A stretch of 64,000 bases of DNA from contig NZ_SNUG01000001.1 in NCBI RefSeq assembly GCF_012027325.1, positions 248,001 through 312,000 of the forward strand, given 5' to 3'. The number at the start of each line of letters is the position of its first letter. Positions within the stretch are counted from its first letter, which is position 1. The notes beneath the pieces are model-generated. The model was not told where the DNA came from, made no database searches, and saw nothing but the letters and a program-made list of their open reading frames with translations. Of the stretch, positions 38,312-47,775 are shown in pieces. The stretch is from Thermococcus sp. M39. GTDB taxonomy: Archaea; Methanobacteriota_B; Thermococci; Thermococcales; Thermococcaceae. The position numbers were made by a program, and so were the translations under genes.

Positions 38312-39019
38312 ATGAAAAATGCACTTGTTACTGGAGCTTCCGGTGGAATTGGAAAGTTAATTGTAAAAAGATTGACTGAGCAGGATTATTTTGTTATTGG
38401 AGTTGGCAGGAATGAAAAAGCACTTAGAGAGCTTAGCTCACTCGGAAATTTTGACTACATTATTACGGATTTAAGTGAAAAGGGAGCGGCGGAGAGGATT
38501 AGAAAGGCGCTGGAACGGAGGGGTATTGAAAGGCTTGATCTTCTCATCAACAACGCGGGCTTTGCTATAGCTAAACCTCTCCTTGAGCAAAATGAGGAAG
38601 AACTCGAGAAACTTTTCAAGGTAAATGTAATAGCCCCAATTGTGCTTACGAAGGAGCTTCTGGACATGATTCCCAGAGGTGGAAAAGTCGTGTTTGTTAT
38701 AAGTGCTGCAGCATTTGTTAACACCGTAGAGCTGCCGTCTTATGGGGCTGCAAAAGCTTCTCTCCACTATATGGTTGTTAATCTTGAAAAAGAGTTGAAA
38801 GAAAAAGATGTTCATATAATTAAGGTGTATCCGAGACAAGTAGCAACTCCTTTCTGGTATGGGAAAGTCCCTAAAGGTTCCGTCAGCCCAGAAGAAGCTG
38901 TAGACGTAATTTTAAAAGCTATTAAGAAAAACAAAAGCGAAGTGTTTGTCCCTGCTTACGTCAAGCTCGTTAAGTATCTCCCAAGATGGCCGGTCTTTGA
39001 CTACAAGTTTAAATTCTGA
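38312..39019 (+). CDS. Short-chain dehydrogenase/reductase
   Basis: 235 residues. Start at ATG 38312 behind GGGTGGG. Cofactor motif TGASGGIGK at about 8-16, NNAGFA near 88, and the catalytic Ser, Tyr and Lys (SAAAFVNTVELPSYGAAKAS: YxxxK around 147-151) are present, so the enzyme should be active. Substrate unknown. It is an unrelated gene placed between rpl14e and cbf5; 54 bp from rpl14e. Confidence 0.9.
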   Translation: MKNALVTGASGGIGKLIVKRLTEQDYFVIGVGRNEKALRELSSLGNFDYIITDLSEKGAAERIRKALERRGIERLDLLINNAGFAIAKPLLEQNEEELEKLFKVNVIAPIVLTKELLDMIPRGGKVVFVISAAAFVNTVELPSYGAAKASLHYMVVNLEKELKEKDVHIIKVYPRQVATPFWYGKVPKGSVSPEEAVDVILKAIKKNKSEVFVPAYVKLVKYLPRWPVFDYKFKF

Positions 39020-39026
39020 GGGCAGA

Positions 39027-39034
39027 TTTATAAA
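39027..39034 (+). promoter_or_regulatory. TATA box of cbf5
   Basis: TTTATAAA immediately after the SDR stop, 45 nt upstream of ATG 39079. Initiation is expected near 39058. Confidence 0.6.
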
Positions 39035-39078
39035 GCAAAATTCTGAGATTCTTACATGACAATCATTGGGTGATACTC

Positions 39079-40083
39079 ATGGCGAGAGATGAAGTTAGAA
39101 GAATCCTTCCAGCAGACATCAAGAGGGAAGTGCTAGTCAAAGATGAAAAAGCTGAGACCAATCCAAAATGGGGCTTTCCTCCAGAGAAAAGACCAATAGA
39201 GATGCACATGCAGTTTGGCATAATCAATCTCGACAAGCCTCCGGGACCTACGAGCCACGAGGTTGTTGCATGGATTAAAAAGCTCTTCAACTTAAAGAAA
39301 GCTGGTCATGGAGGAACACTTGATCCAAAGGTCAGCGGCGTTTTACCGGTTGCCCTTGAGAAAGCAACCCGTGTAGTTCAGGCTTTGCTCCCAGCTGGAA
39401 AGGAGTATGTAGCTTTAATGCATCTCCACGGCGAAGTTCCCGAGGATAAAATCTACAAAGTTGTGAAGGAGTTTGAGGGAGAAATCATTCAGAGACCGCC
39501 GCTTAGGAGTGCCGTTAAAAGAAGGTTGAGGACGAGAAAGGTTTACTACATCGAGATTTTGGAAATAGAAGGCAAAGATGTCCTCTTCAGGGTTGGCGTT
39601 GAGGCTGGAACTTACATACGTTCACTTATCCACCATATTGGGCTGGCTTTGGGAGTCGGTGCTCACATGGCCGAGCTGAGAAGAACGAGGAGCGGGCCGT
39701 TTAAGGAAGATGAAACATTAGTGACTTTACACGACCTTGTAGATTACTATCATTTCTGGAAGGAAGATGGAATTGAGGAATACTTCAGGAAAGCAATCCA
39801 GCCGATGGAGAAGGCAGTGGAGCATCTGCCGAAGGTCTGGATAAGAGATTCAGCAGTTGCCGCTGTTACTTATGGAGCAGATTTGGCCGTTCCAGGAATC
39901 GTTAAGGTGCATGCAGGCATAAAGAGGGGAGATTTAGTTGCTATAATGACGCTCAAAGATGAGCTTGTCGCATTAGGAAAGGCTATGATGACGAGTCAAG
40001 AAATGCTTAACAAGAGCAAGGGAATAGCTGTTGATGTCGAAAAGGTGTTCATGCCGAGGGATTGGTATCCCAAGTTATGGTAA
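39079..40083 (+). CDS. cbf5: tRNA/rRNA pseudouridine synthase Cbf5 (TruB family)
   Basis: 334 residues. Catalytic subunit of H/ACA ribonucleoproteins; it can also make Psi55 in tRNA without guide. Start at ATG 39079 behind GGGTGA. The catalytic Asp lies in GHGGTLDPKVSGVLPVAL (motif II); GTYIRSLIHHIG and the C-terminal PUA domain (WIRDSAVAAVTYGADLAVPG, about 250-330) follow. A 3' inverted repeat begins at the stop codon. Confidence 0.97.
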   Translation: MARDEVRRILPADIKREVLVKDEKAETNPKWGFPPEKRPIEMHMQFGIINLDKPPGPTSHEVVAWIKKLFNLKKAGHGGTLDPKVSGVLPVALEKATRVVQALLPAGKEYVALMHLHGEVPEDKIYKVVKEFEGEIIQRPPLRSAVKRRLRTRKVYYIEILEIEGKDVLFRVGVEAGTYIRSLIHHIGLALGVGAHMAELRRTRSGPFKEDETLVTLHDLVDYYHFWKEDGIEEYFRKAIQPMEKAVEHLPKVWIRDSAVAAVTYGADLAVPGIVKVHAGIKRGDLVAIMTLKDELVALGKAMMTSQEMLNKSKGIAVDVEKVFMPRDWYPKLW

Positions 40084-40142
40084 AGGGCAAAGAATATTCT
40101 TCCTTCTTCATTCTCTTAATTCACTGGGAGACTTTGCCTTTA
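40081..40142 (+). repeat. Inverted repeat at the 3' end of cbf5
   Basis: TAAAGGGCAAAG (40081-40092, including the stop) pairs with CTTTGCCTTTA (40132-40142) with one bulged base. The 39-nt loop is C/T-rich. It may end or stabilise the cbf5 mRNA; no T-run follows, so it is not a bacterial-type terminator. Confidence 0.4.
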
Positions 40143-40214
40143 CGATCCCTGAGATCATATTCACGAGTAAGTTTTCACGCTCACATTTTTAAACCCCTCA
40201 ACGAATCTTCAACC

Positions 40215-40802
40215 ATGAGTCATTACTATTCCGAAAATCCCAATGTTCCACTAAAAACTAGGACAATTGAGGTATTTATTAGAGGGCAGTATTTTAGGTT
40301 CATTACAGCAAGTGGAGTCTTCTCTTTCGGGAAATACGACGAGGGTACTCGATTATTGGTTGAAAATGCTATGCTTGAAAAAGATTGGCGTGTTTTGGAT
40401 TTGGGCTGTGGATACGGTGCAATTGGCATTGTGGTAGCTAAATTTGTTGATTATGTTGTGATGACTGACATTAACAGGAGAGCAGTAAGCATAGCAAAGA
40501 AAAACTTAAAAATCAACAATGTGAAGAATGCCGAGGTTAGGTGGGGTAACCTTTATGAACCAGTGAAAAATGAAAAGTTTCACAGCATAATTACAAACCC
40601 ACCAGTGCATGCTGGCAAGGAAGTTTTAAGGGAAATAGTTATAAATGCTCCCAAGCATCTCTACGATGGAGGTCTGCTCCAGCTGGTGATAAGAACTAAT
40701 CAGGGCGCAAAGTTTATTAAAGCCCTAATGGAGCAAACCTTTAAAGATGTGAGAGAATTAGCTAAAGGAAGTGGCTATCGGGTGTATGCCGGGATCGCCT
40801 AG
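40215..40802 (+). CDS. RsmC/HemK-like class I methyltransferase
   Basis: 195 residues from ATG 40215; longer frames begin in cbf5 and lack a start context. A TATA-like ATTTTTAAACC at about 40184-40194 is only 25-30 nt upstream, so the mRNA may be nearly leaderless. SAM motif VLDLGCGYGAIGIV (about 60-73) and the NPPV signature (about 130) typical of base N-methyltransferases such as RsmC are present. Its final codons and stop (40788-40802) lie within tRNA-Ser. Confidence 0.88.
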   Translation: MSHYYSENPNVPLKTRTIEVFIRGQYFRFITASGVFSFGKYDEGTRLLVENAMLEKDWRVLDLGCGYGAIGIVVAKFVDYVVMTDINRRAVSIAKKNLKINNVKNAEVRWGNLYEPVKNEKFHSIITNPPVHAGKEVLREIVINAPKHLYDGGLLQLVIRTNQGAKFIKALMEQTFKDVRELAKGSGYRVYAGIA

Positions 40803-40874
40803 CCTGGGATGGCGCGGGCCTTGAGAGCCCGTGGGCGTTTGCCCGCCGGGGTTCAAATCCCCGTCCCGGCGCCA
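40788..40874 (+). tRNA. tRNA-Ser (UGA anticodon)
   Basis: 87 nt with CCA encoded. Acceptor GCCGGGA pairs with TCCCGGC; anticodon stem CGGGC/GCCCG holds loop CTTGAGA, anticodon TGA. A long variable arm (GGGC-GTTT-GCCC) marks a class II tRNA, and the T arm is CGGGG-TTCAAAT-CCCCG. No intron. The 5' 15 nt are also the last codons of the methyltransferase gene. Confidence 0.96.
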
Positions 40875-40913
40875 AAATCCTCTTTGAAGGATTAATCTGG
40901 AGGTGTATTTATA

Positions 40914-41360
40914 ATGGCAGAATTTAGGCATATCGTCCGTGTTGCGGGAGTAGATTTAGATGGAAATAAACAGCTCAGATGGGCGCTCACAGGAATAAAA
41001 GGAATAGGCATAAACTTTGCCACAATGGTGTGCAGAGTTGCTGGATTAGACCCATTCCAGAAGGCTGGTTACTTAACAGACGAACAGGTTAAGCTCATTG
41101 AGGAAATTCTTGAAGATCCAGTTAAGCATGGAATTCCAGCTTGGGCAGTAAACAGACCAAAGGACTACGAGACTGGAAAAGACATGCATCTCATTGGTGC
41201 AAAGCTTGTCATGGCATGGCGTGAGGACATCAACAGGCTTAGGAGAATTAGGGCATACAGAGGTATTAGACACGAGCTTGGCTTGCCATTGAGAGGCCAG
41301 AGAACAAGATCAAACTTCAGAAGAGGACAAACTGTAGGTGTCAGCAGAAGGAAGAAGTGA
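40914..41360 (+). CDS. rps13: Small-subunit ribosomal protein S13
   Basis: 148 residues, uS13. [20 protein letters not shown] at the start and the basic tail [20 protein letters not shown]. First protein of the alpha-type cluster; 39 bp after tRNA-Ser with GGAGGTG. Confidence 0.98.
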   Translation: MAEFRHIVRVAGVDLDGNKQLRWALTGIKGIGINFATMVCRVAGLDPFQKAGYLTDEQVKLIEEILEDPVKHGIPAWAVNRPKDYETGKDMHLIGAKLVMAWREDINRLRRIRAYRGIRHELGLPLRGQRTRSNFRRGQTVGVSRRKK

Positions 41361-41370
41361 GGTGGTATAG

Positions 41371-41916
41371 ATGGGAGACCCTAAGAGACAAAGGAAGAAG
41401 TATGAAACTCCCTCTCATCCATGGATTAAGGAGAGGCTTGACAGAGAGAGAGTTTTAATGAATAAGTATGCTCTCAAAAACAAGAAAGAGCTTTGGAAGC
41501 ACGAGACTCAGCTTAAGGAGTTCAGAAGAAGAGCAAGAAGATTGCTCGCAGCAAGAGGAAAGCAGGCAGAGATTGAGAGACAGCAGCTTCTCCAGAGATT
41601 GGCAAGACTTGGAATCCTTCCGGAGAATGCTGTGTTAGATGATGTTCTCTCACTTACGATTGAGGACATCTTAGAGAGAAGACTCCAGACACTTGTTTAC
41701 AGAAAAGGTCTTGCAAGGACAATCAAGCAGGCGAGACAGTTAATTGTTCACGGCCACATAGAGGTCAATGGGCAGATAATCAGGTCACCGAGCTACCTTG
41801 TCCTCAAGGAAGAGGAGGATGGTATAACCTACGCAAAGACCTCACCTTTCGCTAAGGAATCACACCCTGAGAGAGTTGTTATTGAGCAAGCTAAGCAGGC
41901 GGGTGAGGCTCAATGA
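41371..41916 (+). CDS. rps4: Small-subunit ribosomal protein S4
   Basis: 181 residues, uS4. S4 RNA-binding domain [20 protein letters not shown] with [11 protein letters not shown] primary assembly protein of the small subunit. Overlaps rps11 by 4 nt. Confidence 0.98.
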   Translation: MGDPKRQRKKYETPSHPWIKERLDRERVLMNKYALKNKKELWKHETQLKEFRRRARRLLAARGKQAEIERQQLLQRLARLGILPENAVLDDVLSLTIEDILERRLQTLVYRKGLARTIKQARQLIVHGHIEVNGQIIRSPSYLVLKEEEDGITYAKTSPFAKESHPERVVIEQAKQAGEAQ

Positions 41917-42323
41917 CTGAGGAGGTAAATATTAAGAAGAAGGAGAAATGGGGAGTTGCTCACATTTACTCCTCATACAACAACACCATAATTCACATAA
42001 CCGACCTCACAGGCGCAGAGACAATTTCAAGATGGAGCGGTGGTATGGTTGTTAAGGCAGACAGAGATGAGCCATCCCCATACGCAGCCATGATTGCTGC
42101 AAAGAGAGCCGCTGAAGAGGCCTTGGAGAAGGGTATTGTTGGTGTGCACATTAAAGTTAGAGCTCCTGGAGGAAGCAAGAGCAAGACCCCGGGACCAGGT
42201 GCTCAAGCTGCAATTAGAGCTTTAGCTAGAGCTGGTCTTAAGATCGGCCGTGTTGAAGACGTTACACCAATACCCCACGACGGTACAAGGCCCAAGGGCG
42301 GCCGTAGGGGTAGAAGAGTCTGA
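41913..42323 (+). CDS. rps11: Small-subunit ribosomal protein S11
   Basis: 136 residues, uS11. [19 protein letters not shown] and the C-terminal [20 protein letters not shown] are typical of the platform protein. Confidence 0.98.
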   Translation: MTEEVNIKKKEKWGVAHIYSSYNNTIIHITDLTGAETISRWSGGMVVKADRDEPSPYAAMIAAKRAAEEALEKGIVGVHIKVRAPGGSKSKTPGPGAQAAIRALARAGLKIGRVEDVTPIPHDGTRPKGGRRGRRV

Positions 42324-42357
42324 CCTCTCTTTACAACTTCTTTTTTGGTGAGAAAAA

Positions 42358-43134
42358 ATGGAAATTAAAATTCTTGAAAAAAGGGAAGATGCAATTCGCT
42401 TTATCTTAGAGGGTGTTGATGCGGCTTTTGCGAATGCATTAAGGAGAACAATAATTGGTGAAGTGCCGACTTTTGCAATTGATGAAGTTGAGTTCTATGA
42501 GAACGATTCAGCTCTCTTCGACGAGATTATCGCTCATCGCTTAGCCATGATCCCGCTCACCACTCCATATGACAGATTTGAGCTCGATGCTCTTGAGCTT
42601 GATGATTATACTGTCACTTTAAGCTTAGAAGCTGAAGGCCCAGGCATAGTGTACTCAGGCGATTTAAAGAGTGATGACCCAGATGTAAAACCGGTAACTC
42701 CAAATATACCCATTGTAAAACTAGCAGAAGGTCAAAAGTTGACCTTTAACGCTTATGCTAAGCTTGGAAGAGGAAAAGACCATGCAAAGTGGCAACCGGG
42801 CTTTGCTTACTACAAGTACCTCACAAAGATTTATGTGAGCAAAGAAGTCCCAGACTGGGAGAAAATAAAGAAGCTGGCAAAGAAGAGGAAGCTTCCCGTT
42901 GAGGAAACTGAAGATGAGCTTATCATAACAACAATCACTGCTTTCTATCTTCCAAGGGAGTTTGAGCAATATATGGGTAGCTTGATTAAAGAGGAAATTG
43001 TGCCAAATGCATTTGTGTTTACAGTAGAGAGCAACGGAGAGCTTCCCGTTGAGGAAATGGTAAGCATAGCGCTCAAGATTTTGATGAGAAAGAGCGATAA
43101 ATTTATAAACGAGCTTCATAAATTAGCCGAATAG
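42358..43134 (+). CDS. rpoD: RNA polymerase subunit D (RpoD, Rpb3/alpha homologue)
   Basis: 258 residues. The dimerisation domain with [19 protein letters not shown] matches alpha/Rpb3. It pairs with RpoL to start polymerase assembly. Domain 3 contains no cysteine at all, so the Fe-S cluster of some archaeal RpoD proteins is absent, as in other Thermococcus members. It ends 7 bp before tRNA-Leu. Confidence 0.97.
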   Translation: MEIKILEKREDAIRFILEGVDAAFANALRRTIIGEVPTFAIDEVEFYENDSALFDEIIAHRLAMIPLTTPYDRFELDALELDDYTVTLSLEAEGPGIVYSGDLKSDDPDVKPVTPNIPIVKLAEGQKLTFNAYAKLGRGKDHAKWQPGFAYYKYLTKIYVSKEVPDWEKIKKLAKKRKLPVEETEDELIITTITAFYLPREFEQYMGSLIKEEIVPNAFVFTVESNGELPVEEMVSIALKILMRKSDKFINELHKLAE

Positions 43135-43141
43135 CCTTAGT

Positions 43142-43229
43142 GCGGGGGTTGCCGAGCCTGGTCAAAGGCGCGGGATTCAGGGTCCCGTCCCGCAGGGGTT
43201 CCGGGGTTCAAATCCCCGCCCCCGCACCA
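43142..43229 (+). tRNA. tRNA-Leu (CAG anticodon)
   Basis: 88 nt with CCA encoded. Acceptor GCGGGGG/CCCCCGC, discriminator A, anticodon stem CGGGA/TCCCG with loop TTCAGGG (CAG), long variable arm and T arm CGGGG-TTCAAAT-CCCCG. No intron. It lies between rpoD and rpl18e. Confidence 0.96.
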
Positions 43230-43279
43230 TAATGATCACCCCGTCCCTCGGCGCGAGAAGGAATTGAGGAGGAATGCTC

Positions 43280-43642
43280 ATGAAGAGAACAGGTCCAACT
43301 GATATCAATTTGAGAAGGCTTATAAGGTATTTAAGGAAGAAGTCAAACGAGGAAGGAGTAAAGATATGGAAGGACATAGCTTGGCGTCTTGAAAGACCAA
43401 GAAGGCAGAGAGCTGAGGTAAACGTCAGCAAAATCAACAGATACACAAAGGATGGCGACATGGTTGTTGTTCCAGGAAGTGTCTTGGGTGCAGGAAATCT
43501 CGATCACAAGGTTATCGTTGCTGCATGGAAGTTCAGCGAGAAAGCTAGAGAAAAGATTATCAAAGCTGGTGGAGAGGCAATAACAATTGAGGAGTTAATC
43601 GAGAGAAATCCAAAAGGTAGTGGAGTAATCATAATGGAGTGA
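43280..43642 (+). CDS. rpl18e: Large-subunit ribosomal protein L18e
   Basis: 120 residues, eL18, related to bacterial L15. ATG 43280 is 7 nt after GAGGAGG; ATG 43274 is too near. [20 protein letters not shown] and [18 protein letters not shown] are typical. Confidence 0.97.
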   Translation: MKRTGPTDINLRRLIRYLRKKSNEEGVKIWKDIAWRLERPRRQRAEVNVSKINRYTKDGDMVVVPGSVLGAGNLDHKVIVAAWKFSEKAREKIIKAGGEAITIEELIERNPKGSGVIIME

Positions 43643-43648
43643 TGAGCT

Positions 43649-44077
43649 ATGAGGATTATTAACGCTGAAGGTCTCATATTGGGAAGACTTGCATCAAAAG
43701 TCGCTAAGATGCTCCTCGAAGGGGAAGAAGTTATCATTGTCAATGCTGAAAAAGCTATAATCACCGGAAACAGAGAGAACATCTTTGCAAAGTACAAGCA
43801 GAGAACTGAGCTTAGAACAAGAACAAACCCAAGAAGGGGTCCATTTTATCCAAAAAGAAGTGACGAGATTGTTAGAAGAACAATCAGAGGAATGCTTCCA
43901 TGGAAGACTGACAGAGGAAGGAAGGCTTTCAAGAGACTCAAAGTTTACGCCGGTGTTCCAAAGGAGTTTGAAGGAAAAGAGTTTGAGACAATAATGGAAG
44001 CACACATGTCAAGGCTTAAGACACCCAAGTATGTGACAGTTGGAGATGTTGCAAAGTATTTGGGTGGAAAGTTCTGA
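43649..44077 (+). CDS. rpl13: Large-subunit ribosomal protein L13
   Basis: 142 residues, uL13. [19 protein letters not shown], then [20 protein letters not shown] and [13 protein letters not shown]. Six bases after rpl18e. Confidence 0.98.
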   Translation: MRIINAEGLILGRLASKVAKMLLEGEEVIIVNAEKAIITGNRENIFAKYKQRTELRTRTNPRRGPFYPKRSDEIVRRTIRGMLPWKTDRGRKAFKRLKVYAGVPKEFEGKEFETIMEAHMSRLKTPKYVTVGDVAKYLGGKF

Positions 44078-44087
44078 GGTGATAGTA

Positions 44088-44495
44088 ATGAGAGTTATTC
44101 AAACTGCTGGAAAGAGAAAGACTGCAATTGCGAGAGCAACAATTAGAGAAGGTAAGGGTAGAGTTAGGATTAACAACAAGCCAGTTGAGATTATCGAGCC
44201 TGAGATCGCAAGATTCACAATCCTCGAGCCACTCATCTTAGCAGGTGAGGAGATCGTCAGCAAAGTTGACATTGATGTCAAAGTGCAAGGCGGAGGATTC
44301 ATGGGACAGGCTGAGGCTGCAAGAGTCGCAATTGCAAGAGCTCTAGTTGAATGGACTGGAGACATGAATCTCAAGGAAAAGTTCATGAAGTACGATAGAA
44401 CAATGCTTGTCGGCGACAGCAGAAGGACAGAGCCGCACAAGCCAAACAGGTCAACTAAGGGTCCAAGAGCAAAGAGACAAAAGAGTTACCGTTGA
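44088..44495 (+). CDS. rps9: Small-subunit ribosomal protein S9
   Basis: 135 residues, uS9, whose C-terminal Arg contacts P-site tRNA. ATG 44088 follows GAGGTGATAG; longer frames start inside rpl13. [20 protein letters not shown] at the N-terminus and the basic tail [12 protein letters not shown] are typical. Confidence 0.98.
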   Translation: MRVIQTAGKRKTAIARATIREGKGRVRINNKPVEIIEPEIARFTILEPLILAGEEIVSKVDIDVKVQGGGFMGQAEAARVAIARALVEWTGDMNLKEKFMKYDRTMLVGDSRRTEPHKPNRSTKGPRAKRQKSYR

Positions 44496-44554
44496 ATTGG
44501 TTTGCTTTCCTTTAAAACTTTAGTTTAGAGTTAAAACTTTAAAAGGTGATTTGC

Positions 44555-44752
44555 TTGATAGTTCCCGTGAGATGCTTTACATGTGGAAAGGTCATAGGGG
44601 ATAAATATTACATCTTTAAAGAGCGCGTTGAGAAGGGTGAAGACCCTGAGAAGGTGCTCGATGACCTTGGATTGGAGAGATACTGCTGCAGAAGAATGCT
44701 CCTCACTCACGTTGAGTTGATTGATGACATCATGCAGTATAGAGTGTATTGA
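44555..44752 (+). CDS. rpoN: RNA polymerase subunit N (Rpb10 homologue)
   Basis: 65 residues, the usual Rpb10 length, from TTG 44555, which follows AAAAGGTGA; GTG 44546 is within that site. Zinc site from CFTCG at the N-terminus and CC in ERYCCRRM. Part of the RpoD-L-N-P assembly platform. Confidence 0.96.
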   Translation: MIVPVRCFTCGKVIGDKYYIFKERVEKGEDPEKVLDDLGLERYCCRRMLLTHVELIDDIMQYRVY

Positions 44753-44771
44753 AAAACCACATTTCTTCGGA

Positions 44772-44849
44772 GGGGCCGTGGGGTAGCTTGGTCTATCCTC
44801 CCGGCCTGGGGCGCCGGAGACCCGGGTTCAAATCCCGGCGGCCCCACCA
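44772..44849 (+). tRNA. tRNA-Pro (GGG anticodon)
   Basis: 78 nt with CCA encoded. Acceptor GGGGCCG/CGGCCCC, discriminator A, anticodon stem CCGGC/GCCGG with loop CTGGGGC (GGG), T arm CCGGG-TTCAAAT-CCCGG. Placed between rpoN and rpoK. Confidence 0.96.
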
Positions 44850-44870
44850 AAATTGGCATAGGTGATAAAC

Positions 44871-45044
44871 ATGTTCAAGTACACGAGATTTGAAAAGGCG
44901 AGAATTATTGGAGCAAGGGCATTGCAAATAGCAATGGGTGCTCCCGTCTTGATTGACATTCCAGAGGGCATAACCCCGTTGGATGCCGCGATATTGGAGT
45001 TTGAAAAGGGTATAATACCAATAACCGTTATAAGACCGAGCTGA
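44871..45044 (+). CDS. rpoK: RNA polymerase subunit K (Rpb6/omega homologue)
   Basis: 57 residues, the normal RpoK length, from ATG 44871 behind [29 protein letters not shown] is the core shared with Rpb6 and omega, which clamps the largest subunit. Confidence 0.96.
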   Translation: MFKYTRFEKARIIGARALQIAMGAPVLIDIPEGITPLDAAILEFEKGIIPITVIRPS

Positions 45045-45050
45045 TGAAAG

Positions 45051-46076
45051 ATGACGATAATAGAGAACGTTGTGGGTAGGGTTGCAATCCTCAAAGGCGG
45101 CAAATATTCAATTGAAGTTGACGTTATAACTAGCTCTGGCTTTGGAAGATTTGCAGCTCCCGTTGATGAGAACCCCTCCCTATACGTTGTTGAAGCCCAC
45201 AGAGCTGTTAGTGAAGTAGATGAGATTATAGGACCCGAGCTCATTGGTTTTGATGCTCAAGAACAAGAGCTCATTGACAGCTATCTCTGGGAAATTGACG
45301 GAACAGACAATTTAAGCCACATCGGTGCCAACACTGCATTAGCTGTCTCAATAGCTGTTGCAAAAGCTGCAGCTAACGTCAAGAAAATGCCCCTTTACAG
45401 CTACATTGGCGGAACATTTACAACAGAGCTTCCGGTTCCGCTTATCGGCTTTGCAAGCGATGAGTCTTTTGACTACTACGTCATGGTCAGAGATTTGATG
45501 GAGATAACAGATGTTGTTGATGCAATGGTCAAGATTGAAGAGCATGCCAAAAAAATCAGCGTTGAGGAGCTTTCAAAAGCTTCAGAAACTGCAAGTGATG
45601 AGCTTGGCCTAGATGTTGCAATAGGGCTTGTCCAAAAAAGACCACTCGAGCTTGAAGAAGTCCTTAGGATTGTAGAGGACAACAACATAGCCTACATAAA
45701 GCCAATTGGCACTGAGGAGCTTTTCCTCGAGCTCATTGCCAGTACGCACGGGGTCTTTGTTGACGGTGAATACCTCTTTAAGGAGAAGGACATACTTGAT
45801 AGGAGATACTATAATGCGCTTTCAATAAAGCCTATAAACCTCGGCACACTCACCGATTTATACAACCTTGTGAATGATGCGAAATCCGAGAGGATTACGC
45901 CCATATTGGCTGAGGCAAAGTTTGAGTCTGCTGATGAAGCTTTGCCTCACATAGCTGTTGGGCTCAAATGCCCAGCTATAATGCTCTATAAAGATTCGCT
46001 AGTTAAAATAAACGAACTTATTAGGATAGCCGAAGATTTGGGTGAAAGAGGAAGGATAATAACATTTGAGGGGTGA
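45051..46076 (+). CDS. Enolase-like protein, short and lacking key active-site motifs
   Basis: 341 residues against about 420-430 for enolase. Enolase-type regions are clear at the N-terminus ([42 protein letters not shown] region) but the SGAST loop, the GGSHAGN segment, the SHRSGET motif and the catalytic Lys region are missing or altered. Such short paralogues sit in the rpoK-rps2 cluster of several archaea. Activity as enolase is doubtful; a scaffold or other role is possible. It starts 6 bp after rpoK and overlaps rps2 upstream frames. Confidence 0.85.
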   Translation: MTIIENVVGRVAILKGGKYSIEVDVITSSGFGRFAAPVDENPSLYVVEAHRAVSEVDEIIGPELIGFDAQEQELIDSYLWEIDGTDNLSHIGANTALAVSIAVAKAAANVKKMPLYSYIGGTFTTELPVPLIGFASDESFDYYVMVRDLMEITDVVDAMVKIEEHAKKISVEELSKASETASDELGLDVAIGLVQKRPLELEEVLRIVEDNNIAYIKPIGTEELFLELIASTHGVFVDGEYLFKEKDILDRRYYNALSIKPINLGTLTDLYNLVNDAKSERITPILAEAKFESADEALPHIAVGLKCPAIMLYKDSLVKINELIRIAEDLGERGRIITFEG

Positions 46077-46081
46077 AAGAA

Positions 46082-46687
46082 ATGGAAGAGTATTTAGTTC
46101 CACTCGACCAATATTTAGCAGCTGGAGTTCACATCGGAACACAGCAGAAAACTAAGGATATGAAGAAGTTCATCTATAGGGTTAGGCAAGATGGTCTCTA
46201 CGTTTTGGATGTTAGAAAAACAGATGAGAGGCTCCGCATAGCTGGTAAGTTCCTTGCAAAGTTTGAGCCAGACAAAATCTTAGCGGTTAGCGTTAGGCTC
46301 TACGGTCAAAAGCCGGTTAAAAAGTTCGGCGAAGTTACTGGTGCAAGAGCAATGCCTGGAAGATTTCTCCCAGGAACAATGACAAACCCAGCAGTCAAGA
46401 ACTTCTTTGAGCCAGATGTTCTTATTGTCACAGACCCAAGAGCTGACCACCAAGCACTCAAGGAGGCTGTTGAAGTTGGAATCCCAATTGTGGCTTTAGT
46501 CGACACTGAGAACTTGCTCAGCTACGTTGACTTAGCAATCCCAACAAACAACAAGGGTAGAAAGGCGCTAGCTTTGATTTACTGGATACTTGCAAGGGAA
46601 ATCCTCTACAACCGCAAAGAAATTGAGAGCAGAGAGGACTTCAAGGTTCCAGTTGAGGACTTTGAGATGAGGATTATTAGGACTTGA
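46082..46687 (+). CDS. rps2: Small-subunit ribosomal protein S2
   Basis: 201 residues, uS2. ATG 46082 follows [30 protein letters not shown] and [20 protein letters not shown] are typical. Last ribosomal protein of the superoperon; a T-rich stretch follows at about 46690-46740. Confidence 0.97.
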   Translation: MEEYLVPLDQYLAAGVHIGTQQKTKDMKKFIYRVRQDGLYVLDVRKTDERLRIAGKFLAKFEPDKILAVSVRLYGQKPVKKFGEVTGARAMPGRFLPGTMTNPAVKNFFEPDVLIVTDPRADHQALKEAVEVGIPIVALVDTENLLSYVDLAIPTNNKGRKALALIYWILAREILYNRKEIESREDFKVPVEDFEMRIIRT

Positions 46688-46752
46688 GCTTTAGTTTTTT
46701 GTTATCTTTTTCTGGCACTCTTGTTTTGTTCTTGTAACCTTTCGCGATAATA

Positions 46753-46801
46753 AACCAAAACCCTATAAGCCCTTTTGCATAACTTTTTTGGGGTGATAGC
46801 T
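46753..46801 (+). promoter_or_regulatory. Promoter region of the MEMO gene
   Basis: ACCCTATAAGCCC at about 46760-46772 is a TATA-like element about 30 nt ahead of ATG 46802. The 114-bp gap after rps2 also carries T-rich runs (TAGTTTTTTGTTATCTTTTT) that can terminate the superoperon transcript. Confidence 0.5.
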
Positions 46802-47680
46802 ATGATAAGGTACCCAGCAGTGGCTGGCAGTTTTTATCCCGCTGATGAAGAGCTTGTGATGATGCTTGAGCGCTTTTTCAGTGACTTAGGAGAGCCTGGC
46901 AGTGAGAGGAAGATAACAGCTGGGGTTGCTCCTCATGCCGGTTATGTCTTTTCAGGCTACACAGCATCAAGAACATACAAAGCGATTTATGAAGATGGCC
47001 TCCCGGAGACATTCGTCATAATAGGGCCTAACCACACGGGCTTTGGCTCACCTGTTGCCGTTTATCCAGAGGGGAAATGGAGCACTCCGTTAGGAGAAGT
47101 TGAAGTTGATAGCGAATTAGCCAGAGCAATTGTTAAGAATTCCGGTATAGCTGACTTGGATGAGCTGGCTCACAAGTATGAGCACTCCATAGAGGTTCAA
47201 CTACCGTTTATACAATACATAGCTGATAAAGCTGGCAAGGAAATCAAAATAGTGCCGATAGATCTTGGGCTTCAAGATGAGGAGGTTGCTGAGGACTTAG
47301 GAAAAGCAATTTTTGAAGCTTCCCATGAGCTTGGCAGAGATGTTGTTGTGATTGCTAGCACAGATATGATGCACTATGGCTATATGTACGGCTACGTTCC
47401 TTTCAGGGCGAGAGGAGAAGACTTGCTTGGCAGGATTAAGGAGTGGGACTTCAGGGTCATTCAGAAAATCCTAGAGTTTGACTACAAGGGCATGTTCGAT
47501 GAGATAAGGAAAATGAATCATACGATGTGTGGTCCAGGTGGAGTTGCCACTGCAATAGTGTTTTCAAGATTAGCTGGAGCTGTTGAAGCAGAGCTTTTGC
47601 ACTACACCACAAGCTTTGAAGTCAGCAGAAGTATGGATGCAATAGTTGGCTATGCATCGATTGTGATTAGAAAATCCTGA
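46802..47680 (+). CDS. MEMO1-family protein
   Basis: 292 residues from ATG 46802 behind GGGGTGATAG. Relatives of LigB-type dioxygenases; the metal-binding-like histidines are in [14 protein letters not shown] (about 42-55), [24 protein letters not shown] and [12 protein letters not shown], and a Cys lies in NHTMCGPGG. Human MEMO1 binds copper/iron, but the archaeal function is unknown. The gene regularly stands ahead of mevalonate kinase in Thermococcales. Confidence 0.93.
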   Translation: MIRYPAVAGSFYPADEELVMMLERFFSDLGEPGSERKITAGVAPHAGYVFSGYTASRTYKAIYEDGLPETFVIIGPNHTGFGSPVAVYPEGKWSTPLGEVEVDSELARAIVKNSGIADLDELAHKYEHSIEVQLPFIQYIADKAGKEIKIVPIDLGLQDEEVAEDLGKAIFEASHELGRDVVVIASTDMMHYGYMYGYVPFRARGEDLLGRIKEWDFRVIQKILEFDYKGMFDEIRKMNHTMCGPGGVATAIVFSRLAGAVEAELLHYTTSFEVSRSMDAIVGYASIVIRKS

Positions 47681-47775
47681 TCTTTTCTTTTCATTCTGAG
47701 ACCAAAAGGAAAATAAATCTTAGACTTCAACTTTTCTAGGGAGTAAATTTCACTGAATTTAATGGAGGGTTAAAA

